Below, in pieces: positions 7,850 through 15,085 of a stretch of 32,264 nt of DNA. Location: assembly GCA_902635335.1 (NCBI GenBank), contig CACPNO010000008.1, positions 1 through 32,264 of the forward strand, in the 5' to 3' direction. Position 1 is the stretch's first letter, and every line of letters begins with the position of its first letter. The notes under the pieces are model-generated. The model made no database searches. It had not been told where the DNA came from and worked only from the letters and a program-made list of their open reading frames with translations. Source of the stretch: an uncultured Pelagibacteraceae bacterium. Lineage in GTDB: Bacteria > Pseudomonadota > Alphaproteobacteria > Pelagibacterales > Pelagibacteraceae. The position numbers and the translations under genes are program-made.

Positions 7850-9292
7850 TTAACATCCTTTAAAGGATTTTGACATATTTTTTATTAAATCAAAATATAA
7901 ACCTTTTCCAGGATTTAAAGTTGCACCCAACGGATCAACAATACCAGTTTTAATATTCATATCTTTTGCAACAGCTTTAATGATATCTGGGTTAAATTGA
8001 GGCTCAGAAAATACACAAGCTACTTTATCGTGCTCAATTACTTCTCTGATCTCTGAAAGTTGTTCCGCGCCAGGTAATACATCTGTGTTAACTGTGAAAG
8101 CTCCTAATATATTTACATTAAATCTTTTCTCAAAATATTGGTAAGCATCATGAAAAACAATTGATGCAGTACTTTCATTAAGTTCTGCAGTTACATCATT
8201 TGTAAGTTTATCAATTTCTTTATAAGCCTTACTTAAATTTGCTCTATAAGCAGCTTCATTTGTTGGGTCATTTTCAATTAAGTGCTTAGACATTTCAAAT
8301 AAAATAACTTTTGCATTAATTGGGTCTAACCAAATATGTGGATCAAATTCACCGTGGTGGTGTCCTTCATGTCCATCATGATCATCGTGATCATCATGTC
8401 CACCCTCTTTTTTTGCATGTTCGCCATGTCCATGATCGTGACCATCACCTTCTGGTTCTTGAGCAATAGCCTCTAAATCTTTACCAGCTAAATCTTTAAA
8501 GAAGTGTTCGTTTGCTTCAAATTCAAATGGCATATGCTCTGTAAAAAAAGCATATTTGCCATCTTTAGCAATTTTTACATCAAATACAGAAACATCTTTA
8601 TTGGCATCAAAATTTAGACTGTAAGAATTATTTTTAGCTACAAGTACTTCGCCATCTTTTTTTGCTTCAACTGTTTCGCTCTCAAGTAATTTCTCAGCTG
8701 CCTCTTCAACTTCTTCAATGTCATGAGCAGATAATATTACCATTTTCATAGCTGGGTCAGCGTAGTCACCATCAACTTTAGCAAATGACCATTTGTAGGT
8801 ACCAGCCTTTAATTCAAAAAGACCTGCCCATTCAAAAGCATGAGCTCCATGACCATGATCATCATGATCATCTTTTTTAGCATGATCGTCATGATCACCA
8901 TGTCCGTGATCATCATGATCATCAAAAATATTTCTCTCTCTAAATTTTAATTTTATTAAACCTTTTACGTCCATGAACTCAATCTTTTCAGCTTTTGCAG
9001 CGATTGAATCTAATGGTTTCTCTAAAAAATTTTCTAAATCTTCACCTACCCAAAAAACAATGTCAGCATCTTGTAACATTTTTGCATGCGAAGGCTTCAT
9101 GGCAAATCCATGTGGAGAAGCGTATCCATCGACTATTAAATCTGGTTTAGCTACACCATCCATTAAATAGCTCGCTAAAGAGTGTATTGGCTTAATTGAT
9201 GCAACGACTTTGATGTCGGCATTTGCTGATGTAAATAAAGTTAAAAATGATAGTATTGTTAAGATTATTGAAGATTTTTTTAGATTTTTCAT
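7850..9292 (-). CDS. znuA: Zinc ABC transporter substrate-binding protein ZnuA with an inserted domain
   Basis: This 480-residue periplasmic protein starts with a signal peptide (about 1-25, cleavage near SANA/DIKVV). The cluster A-I binding-protein parts are clear: SPHGFAMKPSHA with His61, DPHIWLDP with His319, FHDAYQYF with His381, and DPLGATLNPG with Asp453 are the likely zinc ligands. The usual length is 300-330 residues. The extra length lies between residues about 122 and 315, where two His/Asp-rich stretches (125-149 and 284-313) flank a domain of some 130 residues (about 151-280) that normal ZnuA lacks. It captures zinc for ZnuBC, whose genes are divergent across a Zur-type operator. 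It leads the operon with the CobW, WD40 and CX4C genes. The C-terminal Cys480 is unusual. Confidence 0.93.
   Translation of the reverse strand: MKNLKKSSIILTILSFLTLFTSANADIKVVASIKPIHSLASYLMDGVAKPDLIVDGYASPHGFAMKPSHAKMLQDADIVFWVGEDLENFLEKPLDSIAAKAEKIEFMDVKGLIKLKFRERNIFDDHDDHGHGDHDDHAKKDDHDDHGHGAHAFEWAGLFELKAGTYKWSFAKVDGDYADPAMKMVILSAHDIEEVEEAAEKLLESETVEAKKDGEVLVAKNNSYSLNFDANKDVSVFDVKIAKDGKYAFFTEHMPFEFEANEHFFKDLAGKDLEAIAQEPEGDGHDHGHGEHAKKEGGHDDHDDHDGHEGHHHGEFDPHIWLDPINAKVILFEMSKHLIENDPTNEAAYRANLSKAYKEIDKLTNDVTAELNESTASIVFHDAYQYFEKRFNVNILGAFTVNTDVLPGAEQLSEIREVIEHDKVACVFSEPQFNPDIIKAVAKDMNIKTGIVDPLGATLNPGKGLYFDLIKNMSKSFKGC
8345..8450. repeat. His/Asp-rich low-complexity repeat inside znuA (second copy)
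   Basis: A second run of catgat-type units encodes ZnuA residues about 284-313 (HDHGHGEH and HDDHDDHDGHEGHHH). Most ZnuA proteins have one His-rich loop. Here two bracket an inserted domain, so the loop may have been split or duplicated. Confidence 0.7.
8845..8925. repeat. His/Asp-rich low-complexity repeat inside znuA (first copy)
   Basis: Short repeated units of the catgat/gatcat type encode the HDDHGHG-like stretch at ZnuA residues about 125-149. It is coding low-complexity sequence, a flexible metal-binding loop, and a likely site of length change by slippage. A second such block lies at about 8345-8450. Confidence 0.7.
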
Positions 9293-9313
9293 AATATTTG
9301 GTTATTGTTAATT

Positions 9314-9326
9314 GTTATAATATAAC
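9314..9326. promoter_or_regulatory. Zur-type operator, box 1
   Basis: GTTATAATATAAC is a perfect inverted repeat of GTTATA around one central base. The core is identical to the published proteobacterial Zur consensus GTTATANTATAAC (as I recall it). It lies in the 73-bp spacer between divergent znuA and znuC, and the zur gene is in the rightward operon. The box contains a TATAAT, so bound Zur would mask a promoter. Confidence 0.75.
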
Positions 9327-9330
9327 GCTG

Positions 9331-9345
9331 TGTAATAATATAACA
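9331..9345. promoter_or_regulatory. Zur-type operator, box 2
   Basis: TGTAATAATATAACA is an inverted repeat with one mismatch to the same core. Its centre is 18 bp from that of box 1, so two Zur dimers could bind side by side. It lies 20 bp before the znuC ATG and should act on znuC and, with box 1, on znuA. Confidence 0.6.
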
Positions 9346-9365
9346 TATTTAAGTCAAGTGAATAA

Positions 9366-10112
9366 ATGAGCATAGGAAATAATATTTTAGTAAAATTAAA
9401 CAATGTTGGTTTTCAACAAAATCAAAAGTGGCTTGTTCAAGGTGTTTCTTTGCAAGTCGAAAAAGGTAAAATTGTTACCTTAATTGGTCCTAATGGTTCT
9501 GGTAAAAGCACAACTGCAAAAATTGCTCTAGGTTTATTTAAAAATATTGAGGGTCAAGTTGAAAAATTCACAAATAATATTGGATATGTTCCACAAAAAA
9601 TATCAATAGATTGGACACTTCCTCTAAGAGTTAGAGATTTTATGCTTTTAACAGATAATCTTACAGAAGATGTAATTGATGAAGCACTTTCATTAACTGG
9701 AGTAATTAATTTAAAAGATAAAAGTCTGGGAAATTTATCTGGTGGAGAGTTTCAAAGAGTTTTACTTGCCAGAGCTATTTCAAAAAAACCTGATTTGCTA
9801 GTACTTGATGAACCAGTTCAAGGTGTAGATTTTACAGGAGAAATTGCCTTGTATGAATTAATTAAAGAAATTTCAGAAAAATTAAATTGTGGTATTTTAT
9901 TAATATCTCATGACTTACATACAGTAATGAGCGCTACCGATCATGTTGTTTGTTTAAATGGTCATGTCTGTTGTTCAGGTTCACCTAAAGAAGTTGCAAA
10001 AAATAGTGAATACAAAGCATTGTTTGGCGAACAAGCCTCTCAAACTCTTTCAATTTATGAACATAAGCACGATCATGTTCATGCTAATGATGGGGATATA
10101 AAAAAAAATTGA
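9366..10112 (+). CDS. znuC: Zinc ABC transporter ATP-binding protein ZnuC
   Basis: This 248-residue ABC ATPase has Walker A GPNGSGKST (residues 41-49), the Q-loop in VPQKISIDW, the signature LSGGEFQRVLLARAI, Walker B LLVLDEP and the switch His in ISHDLH. The PQKxxxDWxxPxxVxDF pattern is typical of ZnuC. Its C-terminus carries a His-rich tail (EHKHDHVHAND), common in zinc ATPases of this group. It powers zinc uptake with ZnuB and ZnuA. It is first in the rightward operon, 20 bp from the second Zur-type box, with one base between its stop and znuB. Confidence 0.94.
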   Translation: MSIGNNILVKLNNVGFQQNQKWLVQGVSLQVEKGKIVTLIGPNGSGKSTTAKIALGLFKNIEGQVEKFTNNIGYVPQKISIDWTLPLRVRDFMLLTDNLTEDVIDEALSLTGVINLKDKSLGNLSGGEFQRVLLARAISKKPDLLVLDEPVQGVDFTGEIALYELIKEISEKLNCGILLISHDLHTVMSATDHVVCLNGHVCCSGSPKEVAKNSEYKALFGEQASQTLSIYEHKHDHVHANDGDIKKN

Positions 10113-10113
10113 T

Positions 10114-10917
10114 ATGTTTGACGATTTTTTTATAAGAGCGTTGGTTGCAGGTATTGGTATTGCTTTTGTTGCGGGACCACTTGGTTGTTTTGTTGTGTGG
10201 AGGAGATTGTCTTATTTTGGAGATACACTCGCCCACTCCGCATTACTAGGTGTAACAATTGCATATTCATTAGAATTTAATATTGCTGTTTCAATATTTT
10301 TAATTTCATCAGCAATTGCATTAATTTTAATACAACTACAAAAAAAAACTAATCTTCCAAGTGATGCATTGTTAGGGCTTTTGGCCCACTCGTCATTAGC
10401 AGTTGGATTAGTGGCGATTGGATTTTTAACCTTTATTAGATTTGATATTATGGGATTGTTGTTTGGGGATATATTAGCAGTTAATAAAAAAGATTTGATA
10501 ACAATATGGGTTGGTGGAGCCTTAATTTTATTGGTTTTAAGATTAATATGGAAACCTTTGTTCGCCTCAACTGTAAATTATGAATTAGCACAGGCAGAAG
10601 GTCTAAACCCTGATAGAGCAAAAGCAGTCTTTACAGTCTTATTGGCCGCAATAATTGCCATATCTATCAAATTAGTTGGAGTGCTATTAATTACAGGAAT
10701 GTTAATTATACCAACTGCTATGGCTAGAAATCTTTCAGATAACCCGAAAAAGATGGTGATTTTTGCAATAATAGGAGGATTGTTATCAGTGTTTATAGGA
10801 TTATTCTCATCTTTAGAATTTAACACTCCATCAGGTCCATCTATAATTGCTGCAGCTCTAGTGTTGTTTATTTTTTCATTACTTAAAGTTAAGCAAACGA
10901 TACAATTGAAAAATTAA
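10114..10917 (+). CDS. znuB: Zinc ABC transporter permease ZnuB
   Basis: This 267-residue polytopic membrane protein of the ABC-3 family has eight or so hydrophobic segments. The GPLGCFVVWRRLSYFGDTLAHSALLG start, with its conserved Arg-Arg and His, is a hallmark of ZnuB-type permeases, as is GVLLITGMLIIPTAMAR near residues 190-206. It forms the inner-membrane channel for zinc with ZnuC. It starts one base after znuC and ends 25 bp before zur, so the three genes are one operon. Manganese or iron permeases of the same family are excluded by the zinc context. Confidence 0.93.
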   Translation: MFDDFFIRALVAGIGIAFVAGPLGCFVVWRRLSYFGDTLAHSALLGVTIAYSLEFNIAVSIFLISSAIALILIQLQKKTNLPSDALLGLLAHSSLAVGLVAIGFLTFIRFDIMGLLFGDILAVNKKDLITIWVGGALILLVLRLIWKPLFASTVNYELAQAEGLNPDRAKAVFTVLLAAIIAISIKLVGVLLITGMLIIPTAMARNLSDNPKKMVIFAIIGGLLSVFIGLFSSLEFNTPSGPSIIAAALVLFIFSLLKVKQTIQLKN

Positions 10918-10942
10918 TGGAATATTATAAAAAAATAATTAA

Positions 10943-11335
10943 ATGCAAAAACAGGAAACATTAACTAAAAACCAAAAAATAATTTTAGATTTAATTGAAA
11001 AATCTGATCAACCATTAAAAGCATACTCAATTTTATTTGATGTTAAAAAAAAAGGTATTAATGCTCCTTTGCAGGTTTATAGAGCCTTAAACAAACTAGT
11101 GAAAATTGGAAAAATTCATAAAATAGAAAGTAGAAACGCTTTCATAGCTTGTAAAAATTCAAAATGTCAAATTGCTAATGCTACTATTTTTTCAATTTGT
11201 GAAAGTTGTGAAGATGTAACTGAAATTCATGATCATAAATTATCAGAACATCTAAGAGATTTTAAAGATAATAAAGGAATGAAATATAATAAATACAATT
11301 TAGAATTTTTTGGTCTGTGCAAGAAATGCGTTTAA
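10943..11335 (+). CDS. zur: Zinc uptake regulator Zur (Fur family)
   Basis: This 130-residue Fur-family repressor has an N-terminal winged helix (LTKNQKIILDLIEKSDQPLKAYSILF to about residue 70, ending VYRALNKLVKIGKIHKIES) and a C-terminal metal domain. The structural zinc site is visible as two CXXC pairs, CESC near residue 91 and CKKC at the end. Zur-type members are shorter than Fur and lack its HHDH motif, as here. With zinc bound it represses uptake genes. It is third in the znuCB operon and the Zur-type boxes upstream indicate autoregulation. Its stop is 3 bp from the next ATG. Confidence 0.9.
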   Translation: MQKQETLTKNQKIILDLIEKSDQPLKAYSILFDVKKKGINAPLQVYRALNKLVKIGKIHKIESRNAFIACKNSKCQIANATIFSICESCEDVTEIHDHKLSEHLRDFKDNKGMKYNKYNLEFFGLCKKCV

Positions 11336-11338
11336 AAA

Positions 11339-11947
11339 ATGAAAATTGAATATTATTTTAGTGTCCTATCTCCGTTTAGTTATTTAGGAGCTGATAGATT
11401 TACAAAAATAGTAAGCAAATATAATTTAGAGGTTATAGAAAAACCACTTGATTTAGTTGGCGAAATTTTTCCAAATACTGGTGGGTTGCCAGTTCCTAAA
11501 AGACATCCTGCAAGACAAAAATATAGACTTGTAGAACTGGAGAGAATTTCAAATAAACTGGGTTTGCCGATTATTAAAAAGCCAAAATTATTTCCACCTA
11601 AAGACCCACACTTACCAGCAAAATTTGTAATAGCTTCAAATAAATTGGGTAATAAACTTCATTTTGGAAATGAATGTTTAAAATATTTATGGTCTATGGA
11701 TAAAGATCTTTCTGATCACAATACACTTCAGGAAATTTGTGAAAAATTAAATTTAAACTTTGAAGAAATGAAGAAATTAGCTTTAACTGACGAAGTAAAC
11801 ATTGAGTACCAAAAAAATTCAAAAGATGCAGTTAATAACCATGTATTTGGTGCTCCTTCATATGTCTTAAATAACGAGATTTTTTGGGGTCAAGATAGAT
11901 TGGATTATCTTGAAGATGCATTAAATAAATTAGTAAAAATTACTTAA
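11339..11947 (+). CDS. DsbA-fold 2-hydroxychromene-2-carboxylate isomerase-like protein
   Basis: This 202-residue protein starts IEYYFSVLSPFSYLGADRF, the signature of the 2-hydroxychromene-2-carboxylate isomerase family, a kappa-class GST relative with a thioredoxin fold. Ser in SPFSYLG takes the place of the DsbA cysteine. The later GAPSYVLNNEIFWGQDRLDYL matches the family's GVPxFV...WGxDRL C-terminus. The type enzyme uses glutathione to isomerise a naphthalene breakdown product. Many members are of unknown use and no aromatic pathway is visible here. It begins 3 bp after zur, so it is likely in the Zur-controlled operon, for reasons unknown. There is no signal peptide. Confidence 0.82.
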   Translation: MKIEYYFSVLSPFSYLGADRFTKIVSKYNLEVIEKPLDLVGEIFPNTGGLPVPKRHPARQKYRLVELERISNKLGLPIIKKPKLFPPKDPHLPAKFVIASNKLGNKLHFGNECLKYLWSMDKDLSDHNTLQEICEKLNLNFEEMKKLALTDEVNIEYQKNSKDAVNNHVFGAPSYVLNNEIFWGQDRLDYLEDALNKLVKIT

Positions 11948-11986
11948 TTTCATAAATCCTTAACAAAACTGACATAAACAAAAATC

Positions 11987-11992
11987 AAGGAG
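11987..11992 (+). promoter_or_regulatory. Strong Shine-Dalgarno deciding the start of the small membrane protein
   Basis: AAGGAG lies 5 bases before the ATG at 11998. It covers an in-frame GTG at 11992, which therefore cannot be the start. Few genes in this window have such a clear site. Confidence 0.75.
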
Positions 11993-11997
11993 TGATT

Positions 11998-12219
11998 ATG
12001 TTTATAAAAAAATATCTAAAATGGATAAGTACATTTTTAGTCTTAACTGGAATTTTACTTACTAATCTTAATATCTACCCTATAAATATTTATTTTCATG
12101 GACTGGGTGTTATGGGGTGGACTGTAGCTGGATTTATTTCAAAAGATAAGGCTATTTTAACAAATTTTGGATTACAAATACCTCTTTTTGTAATTGGAAT
12201 TTATAAAGTGATTTTCTAA
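11998..12219 (+). CDS. Small three-helix membrane protein preceding the arsenate reductase
   Basis: This 73-residue protein, starting MFIKKYLKWIS, has three hydrophobic stretches (about residues 4-24, 28-46 and 53-72) and little else. Such a topology fits an inner-membrane protein. I do not recognise a named family with confidence. The start is set by the AAGGAG five bases upstream. Its stop TAA overlaps the arsC ATG by one base (TAATG), so the two are coupled in translation, which links it to arsenic or to the aquaglyceroporin next along. It may instead be a general small membrane protein carried in the operon by chance. Confidence 0.7.
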   Translation: MFIKKYLKWISTFLVLTGILLTNLNIYPINIYFHGLGVMGWTVAGFISKDKAILTNFGLQIPLFVIGIYKVIF

Positions 12220-12653
12220 TGAAAAGAGTTTTATTTGTCTGCACAGGAAATTCAGCTAGAAGCATTATAGCTGAGAGCATAATTAATAACTTATATTATG
12301 ATAAATTTATTGGTTATAGCGCAGGTAGCAATCCTTCAGGAGAAATTAATCCAATTATAGAAAAATTTTTAAAAGAAAAGAAATTTGATTTGTCAAATTA
12401 CAGTTCAAAAAATTTTGATACTTTTATTAACTCAGATATTAAATTAGATTATGTAATTACGGTGTGTAACAATGCTAACAATGAAGTGTGTCCTATTTGG
12501 CCTGATAAAAATCAAATTATTCATTGGGATATTGAAGATCCAGTAAAAAAATTTAATTTAGATACTGATACAACAAATCAAAAAAAAGTATTTAATGATA
12601 CATATCAAACAATATTTAAGAAAATAGAAAATTGGATTAACAATGAAATATAG
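12219..12653 (+). CDS. arsC: Thioredoxin-coupled arsenate reductase (LMW-PTP fold)
   Basis: This 144-residue protein opens with the phosphatase-loop VCTGNSARS (Cys8, Arg14) of the low-molecular-weight tyrosine phosphatase fold. The further pair Cys83 and Cys91 in ITVCNNANNEVCPIWP is what separates thioredoxin-linked arsenate reductases from true phosphatases: the three cysteines relay electrons. HWDIEDP near residue 102 holds the catalytic Asp. The enzyme reduces arsenate, which enters by phosphate transporters, to arsenite. Its start overlaps the membrane gene by one base and its end overlaps the channel gene by 11 bases. A protein tyrosine phosphatase role is unlikely given the cysteines. 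Confidence 0.9.
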   Translation: MKRVLFVCTGNSARSIIAESIINNLYYDKFIGYSAGSNPSGEINPIIEKFLKEKKFDLSNYSSKNFDTFINSDIKLDYVITVCNNANNEVCPIWPDKNQIIHWDIEDPVKKFNLDTDTTNQKKVFNDTYQTIFKKIENWINNEI

Positions 12654-13320
12654 TAAGTTTTTTCTTGGAGAGTTTATTGGTAGTTGTTTCCTTGTAATGA
12701 TTATTGTTGGCTCAGGAATAATGGCTGAAAATCTTACAGATGATACGGGTATTATGCTTTTAGCCAATACGATAGCAACTGGCGCAGGACTTTTTGTGCT
12801 AATAACTGTTTTTAGTGATGTTTCAGGAGCACATTTTAATCCATTTGTAAGTCTAGCAATGTTTCTTACAAAAAAATTAAAAGGAAATTTATTACCTACA
12901 TATATATCTGCACAAATTTTAGGTTGTTTGTTAGGTGTAGCACTTGCCAATTTCTTTTTTGAACATCAAATTTTTGAATTATCAACAAAATCAAGGGACG
13001 GAATACATATATTTACATCTGAAATTGTAGCAACATTTGGATTAATTCTCATAATTTTTGGATCTTTAAAGAAAGGAAGTGTGGTAGTTGCCTCATGTGT
13101 AGCCTTTTATATCACTGCTGGTTATTGGTTTACATCGTCTACATCATTCGCAAATCCTGCTGTGGCAATAGCAAGAACATTTACAGAAAGTTTTACTGGA
13201 ATTAATTATATGCATACTCCAGTTTATATATTAGCAGAAATTATCGGTGCACTTTTTGCTGTATTTGTGGCTAAAAAAATACTTTTCAATAACAGGACAA
13301 GAGATAAAACTATCTCGTAG
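12643..13320 (+). CDS. MIP-family channel, probable arsenite exit aquaglyceroporin (AqpS-like)
   Basis: This 225-residue membrane protein has six transmembrane segments and two half-helix loops. The first loop motif is AHFNPFVS with NPF (66-68) in place of NPA, and the second is SFANPAVAIAR (NPA at 171-173, Arg178 of the selectivity filter). It overlaps arsC by 11 bases. Sinorhizobium meliloti has a comparable unit in which the AqpS channel lets arsenite made by ArsC leave the cell, so this one probably does the same. The arsenic role is inferred from context. Glycerol or other small solutes are alternatives. A short inverted repeat covers its stop but no T-run follows. Confidence 0.82.
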   Translation: MKYSKFFLGEFIGSCFLVMIIVGSGIMAENLTDDTGIMLLANTIATGAGLFVLITVFSDVSGAHFNPFVSLAMFLTKKLKGNLLPTYISAQILGCLLGVALANFFFEHQIFELSTKSRDGIHIFTSEIVATFGLILIIFGSLKKGSVVVASCVAFYITAGYWFTSSTSFANPAVAIARTFTESFTGINYMHTPVYILAEIIGALFAVFVAKKILFNNRTRDKTIS

Positions 13321-13430
13321 AAAAATTGAACCTATAAGATTTAAGGTCAATTTTCTAAATCAGTTTTTAAAAAATTTATTGAAAATCAAAAATTAAAATA
13401 ATAATGAAGAATATCTATAAGTTAAAACTA

Positions 13431-14150
13431 TTACAGGCTAGAAGGATTAATACTTTCAAACTCCAGCATGTTTTTAAAGGTACACATTTCAGGTTTTGTG
13501 AAAGTAATTTTTGGAAATTTTTTATTAAAATCAGAGGATAATTGTTTATTAAATTTAGTTAAATTTTTTATTTCAGTTTCATTAAGTTGTCTCAAAATAT
13601 AAGCTAATGTAATATGGAAAGTATATCTTTGATGATTTTCAAATTTAATTTTCAATAAATCACTTAGTTCATCTCTACAATTTCTTAAAATTTTTTCGTC
13701 CTCCTCGGAAAAGGGTTCTAAAACAATGCTGTAGCCACCAAAAAATGTTTTTATTTTTAAATTGATTTCTTTTGGAAAATTATAGTTTTCAATTCTTTTA
13801 TTTAATTGAATAGCTATATCTTTGTAATCCATATCAAGATCTATATCTGTTGGCCAATAATAAGTATTTTTTGTATTTAAATTACAACAGTCAAATAATG
13901 TCATATGAAAACTAGATGGAGGTAAATAGGAATAAGTTTTTTCAGGATTAAAATTTTCTAAATTTTTTTGAAAACCAATAATTTGATCAGATAAATATGT
14001 ATTAAGAGGAATATTACAAATTATTGTGCACCCTGGAAATGGTAAAGGTTTTCCTTTATCGTCAAATTTATTTTCTGCACCTTTTAAAGTATACCCTCTA
14101 AGTTTACCTGCTAAAAATTGCTCTTGGTTATTAACTATATTTAAATCCAT
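13431..14150 (-). CDS. 2H phosphoesterase-like protein (DUF1868) at the end of the ugp operon
   Basis: This 239-residue protein has the two His-x-Thr motifs of the 2H phosphoesterase superfamily: FHMTLF (His82, Thr84) and FHITLAY (His179, Thr181), about 97 residues apart, as in 2'-5' RNA ligase or cyclic phosphodiesterase folds. The N-terminal LAGKLRGYTLKG...FPGCTIICNIP pattern fits DUF1868. It lacks a signal peptide. It is the last gene of the ugp operon, 9 bp after the glycerophosphodiesterase gene. This suggests cleavage of a phosphodiester, perhaps a cyclic one, from imported organophosphates. An RNA or nucleotide substrate is the main alternative. The substrate is not known. Confidence 0.78.
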   Translation of the reverse strand: MDLNIVNNQEQFLAGKLRGYTLKGAENKFDDKGKPLPFPGCTIICNIPLNTYLSDQIIGFQKNLENFNPEKTYSYLPPSSFHMTLFDCCNLNTKNTYYWPTDIDLDMDYKDIAIQLNKRIENYNFPKEINLKIKTFFGGYSIVLEPFSEEDEKILRNCRDELSDLLKIKFENHQRYTFHITLAYILRQLNETEIKNLTKFNKQLSSDFNKKFPKITFTKPEMCTFKNMLEFESINPSSL

Positions 14151-14159
14151 TAAAATAAA

Positions 14160-15083
14160 CTAAAACCAGTTTATATTTTCTTTATCACAAAGTTCTTTCA
14201 GCCTTAATGGATAGTCTGTCATGATACCATCTACACTATACTCAATCATTTTTAACATATCGTACTCTTCATTAACTGTCCAAACGTTCACTGGCAAATC
14301 TTCCTGATGAGAAATTTCTACTAGTTTTTTTGTAATATCTTTATGGTATGGATGCCAAGCCTTTCCACCTTGTGATTTTATAATTTTTGGTAACTCATAT
14401 TTTTCAAAAAAAGGTAAGAAACTCATCCATGGAGATCTATTGTAAATTGTATTTTTAATTTTAATTCCTGTCTGTTGTTGAAAACTTAAATAAGCTCTCG
14501 AAATTTCAGGGTAATGATTTTTGATTTCTGTCAGTGTTCTCCAATCAAATGAAGAAATGATTATTTTATTTTGTAAATTTGATTTATTTACTTCTTGCAT
14601 AACAAGTTTTACCATTTCCTCTGGGGTTGGAGTTAAATTTTCCTCGTCAGGTGTAGATTTAATTTCTAAATTTATTAATAAATTTTCAGATTTGTTTTTT
14701 GAAGATAATTCTAATAACTCAGAAAGTTTTGGTATCTTTTGATTTTCTAAAGTTTTTTGATTAACAAATCTTCTTCCATATCTAGATAATTTATTTAAAG
14801 CCCCAACATCAAATTTTAAAAGCTCATCGTAACTTAAGTCAAATATTATTATATTTTCATCCGTTATCCAATTTCCCTCATTATCTTTTGTAAAACTTGG
14901 ATCTAATCTAAAGTCATGTGTAATCACAGGAATAAGATCTTTGGAAATCAAAATATCTGTTTCGTATGCATTAATATTGTTTTTAAATAAATATTTAAAA
15001 CTTTCTAGAGTATTTTCAGGAAGATCTCCTCTAGCGCCTCTATGGCCGTAAATTTTAATATAATTTGGCTTTGATAAAATCAA
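14160..15083 (-). CDS. ugpQ: Cytoplasmic glycerophosphodiester phosphodiesterase (UgpQ-like)
   Basis: This 307-residue GDPD enzyme has the catalytic set in order: GHRGARGDLPENTLESF with His14 and Arg15, ETDI with Glu41 and Asp43, and ITHDF with His56. LINLEIKS (near residue 136) and VWTVNEEYDMLKMIEYSVDGIMTDYP (read in parts near residues 260-290) are the other family marks. It splits glycerophosphodiesters such as glycerophosphocholine into glycerol-3-phosphate and the alcohol. There is no signal peptide, so it acts after uptake. It starts 2 bp after ugpC stops and belongs to the ugp operon, which is the classic place for ugpQ. Confidence 0.92.
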   Translation of the reverse strand: MILSKPNYIKIYGHRGARGDLPENTLESFKYLFKNNINAYETDILISKDLIPVITHDFRLDPSFTKDNEGNWITDENIIIFDLSYDELLKFDVGALNKLSRYGRRFVNQKTLENQKIPKLSELLELSSKNKSENLLINLEIKSTPDEENLTPTPEEMVKLVMQEVNKSNLQNKIIISSFDWRTLTEIKNHYPEISRAYLSFQQQTGIKIKNTIYNRSPWMSFLPFFEKYELPKIIKSQGGKAWHPYHKDITKKLVEISHQEDLPVNVWTVNEEYDMLKMIEYSVDGIMTDYPLRLKELCDKENINWF

Positions 15084-15085
15084 AA

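Noticed and set aside
8345-8925. Repeated catgat units as a CRISPR or tandem-repeat array
   Set aside because: They are in-frame His/Asp codons of ZnuA, irregular in length, with no spacers.
11992-11997. GTG start for the small membrane protein
   Set aside because: It overlaps the AAGGAG ribosome binding site, which is well spaced for the ATG at 11998.
13301-13316. Inverted repeat GAGATA/TATCTC at the end of the aquaporin gene as a terminator
   Set aside because: The stem is only 6 bp, AT-rich and overlaps the coding end, and no T-run follows.
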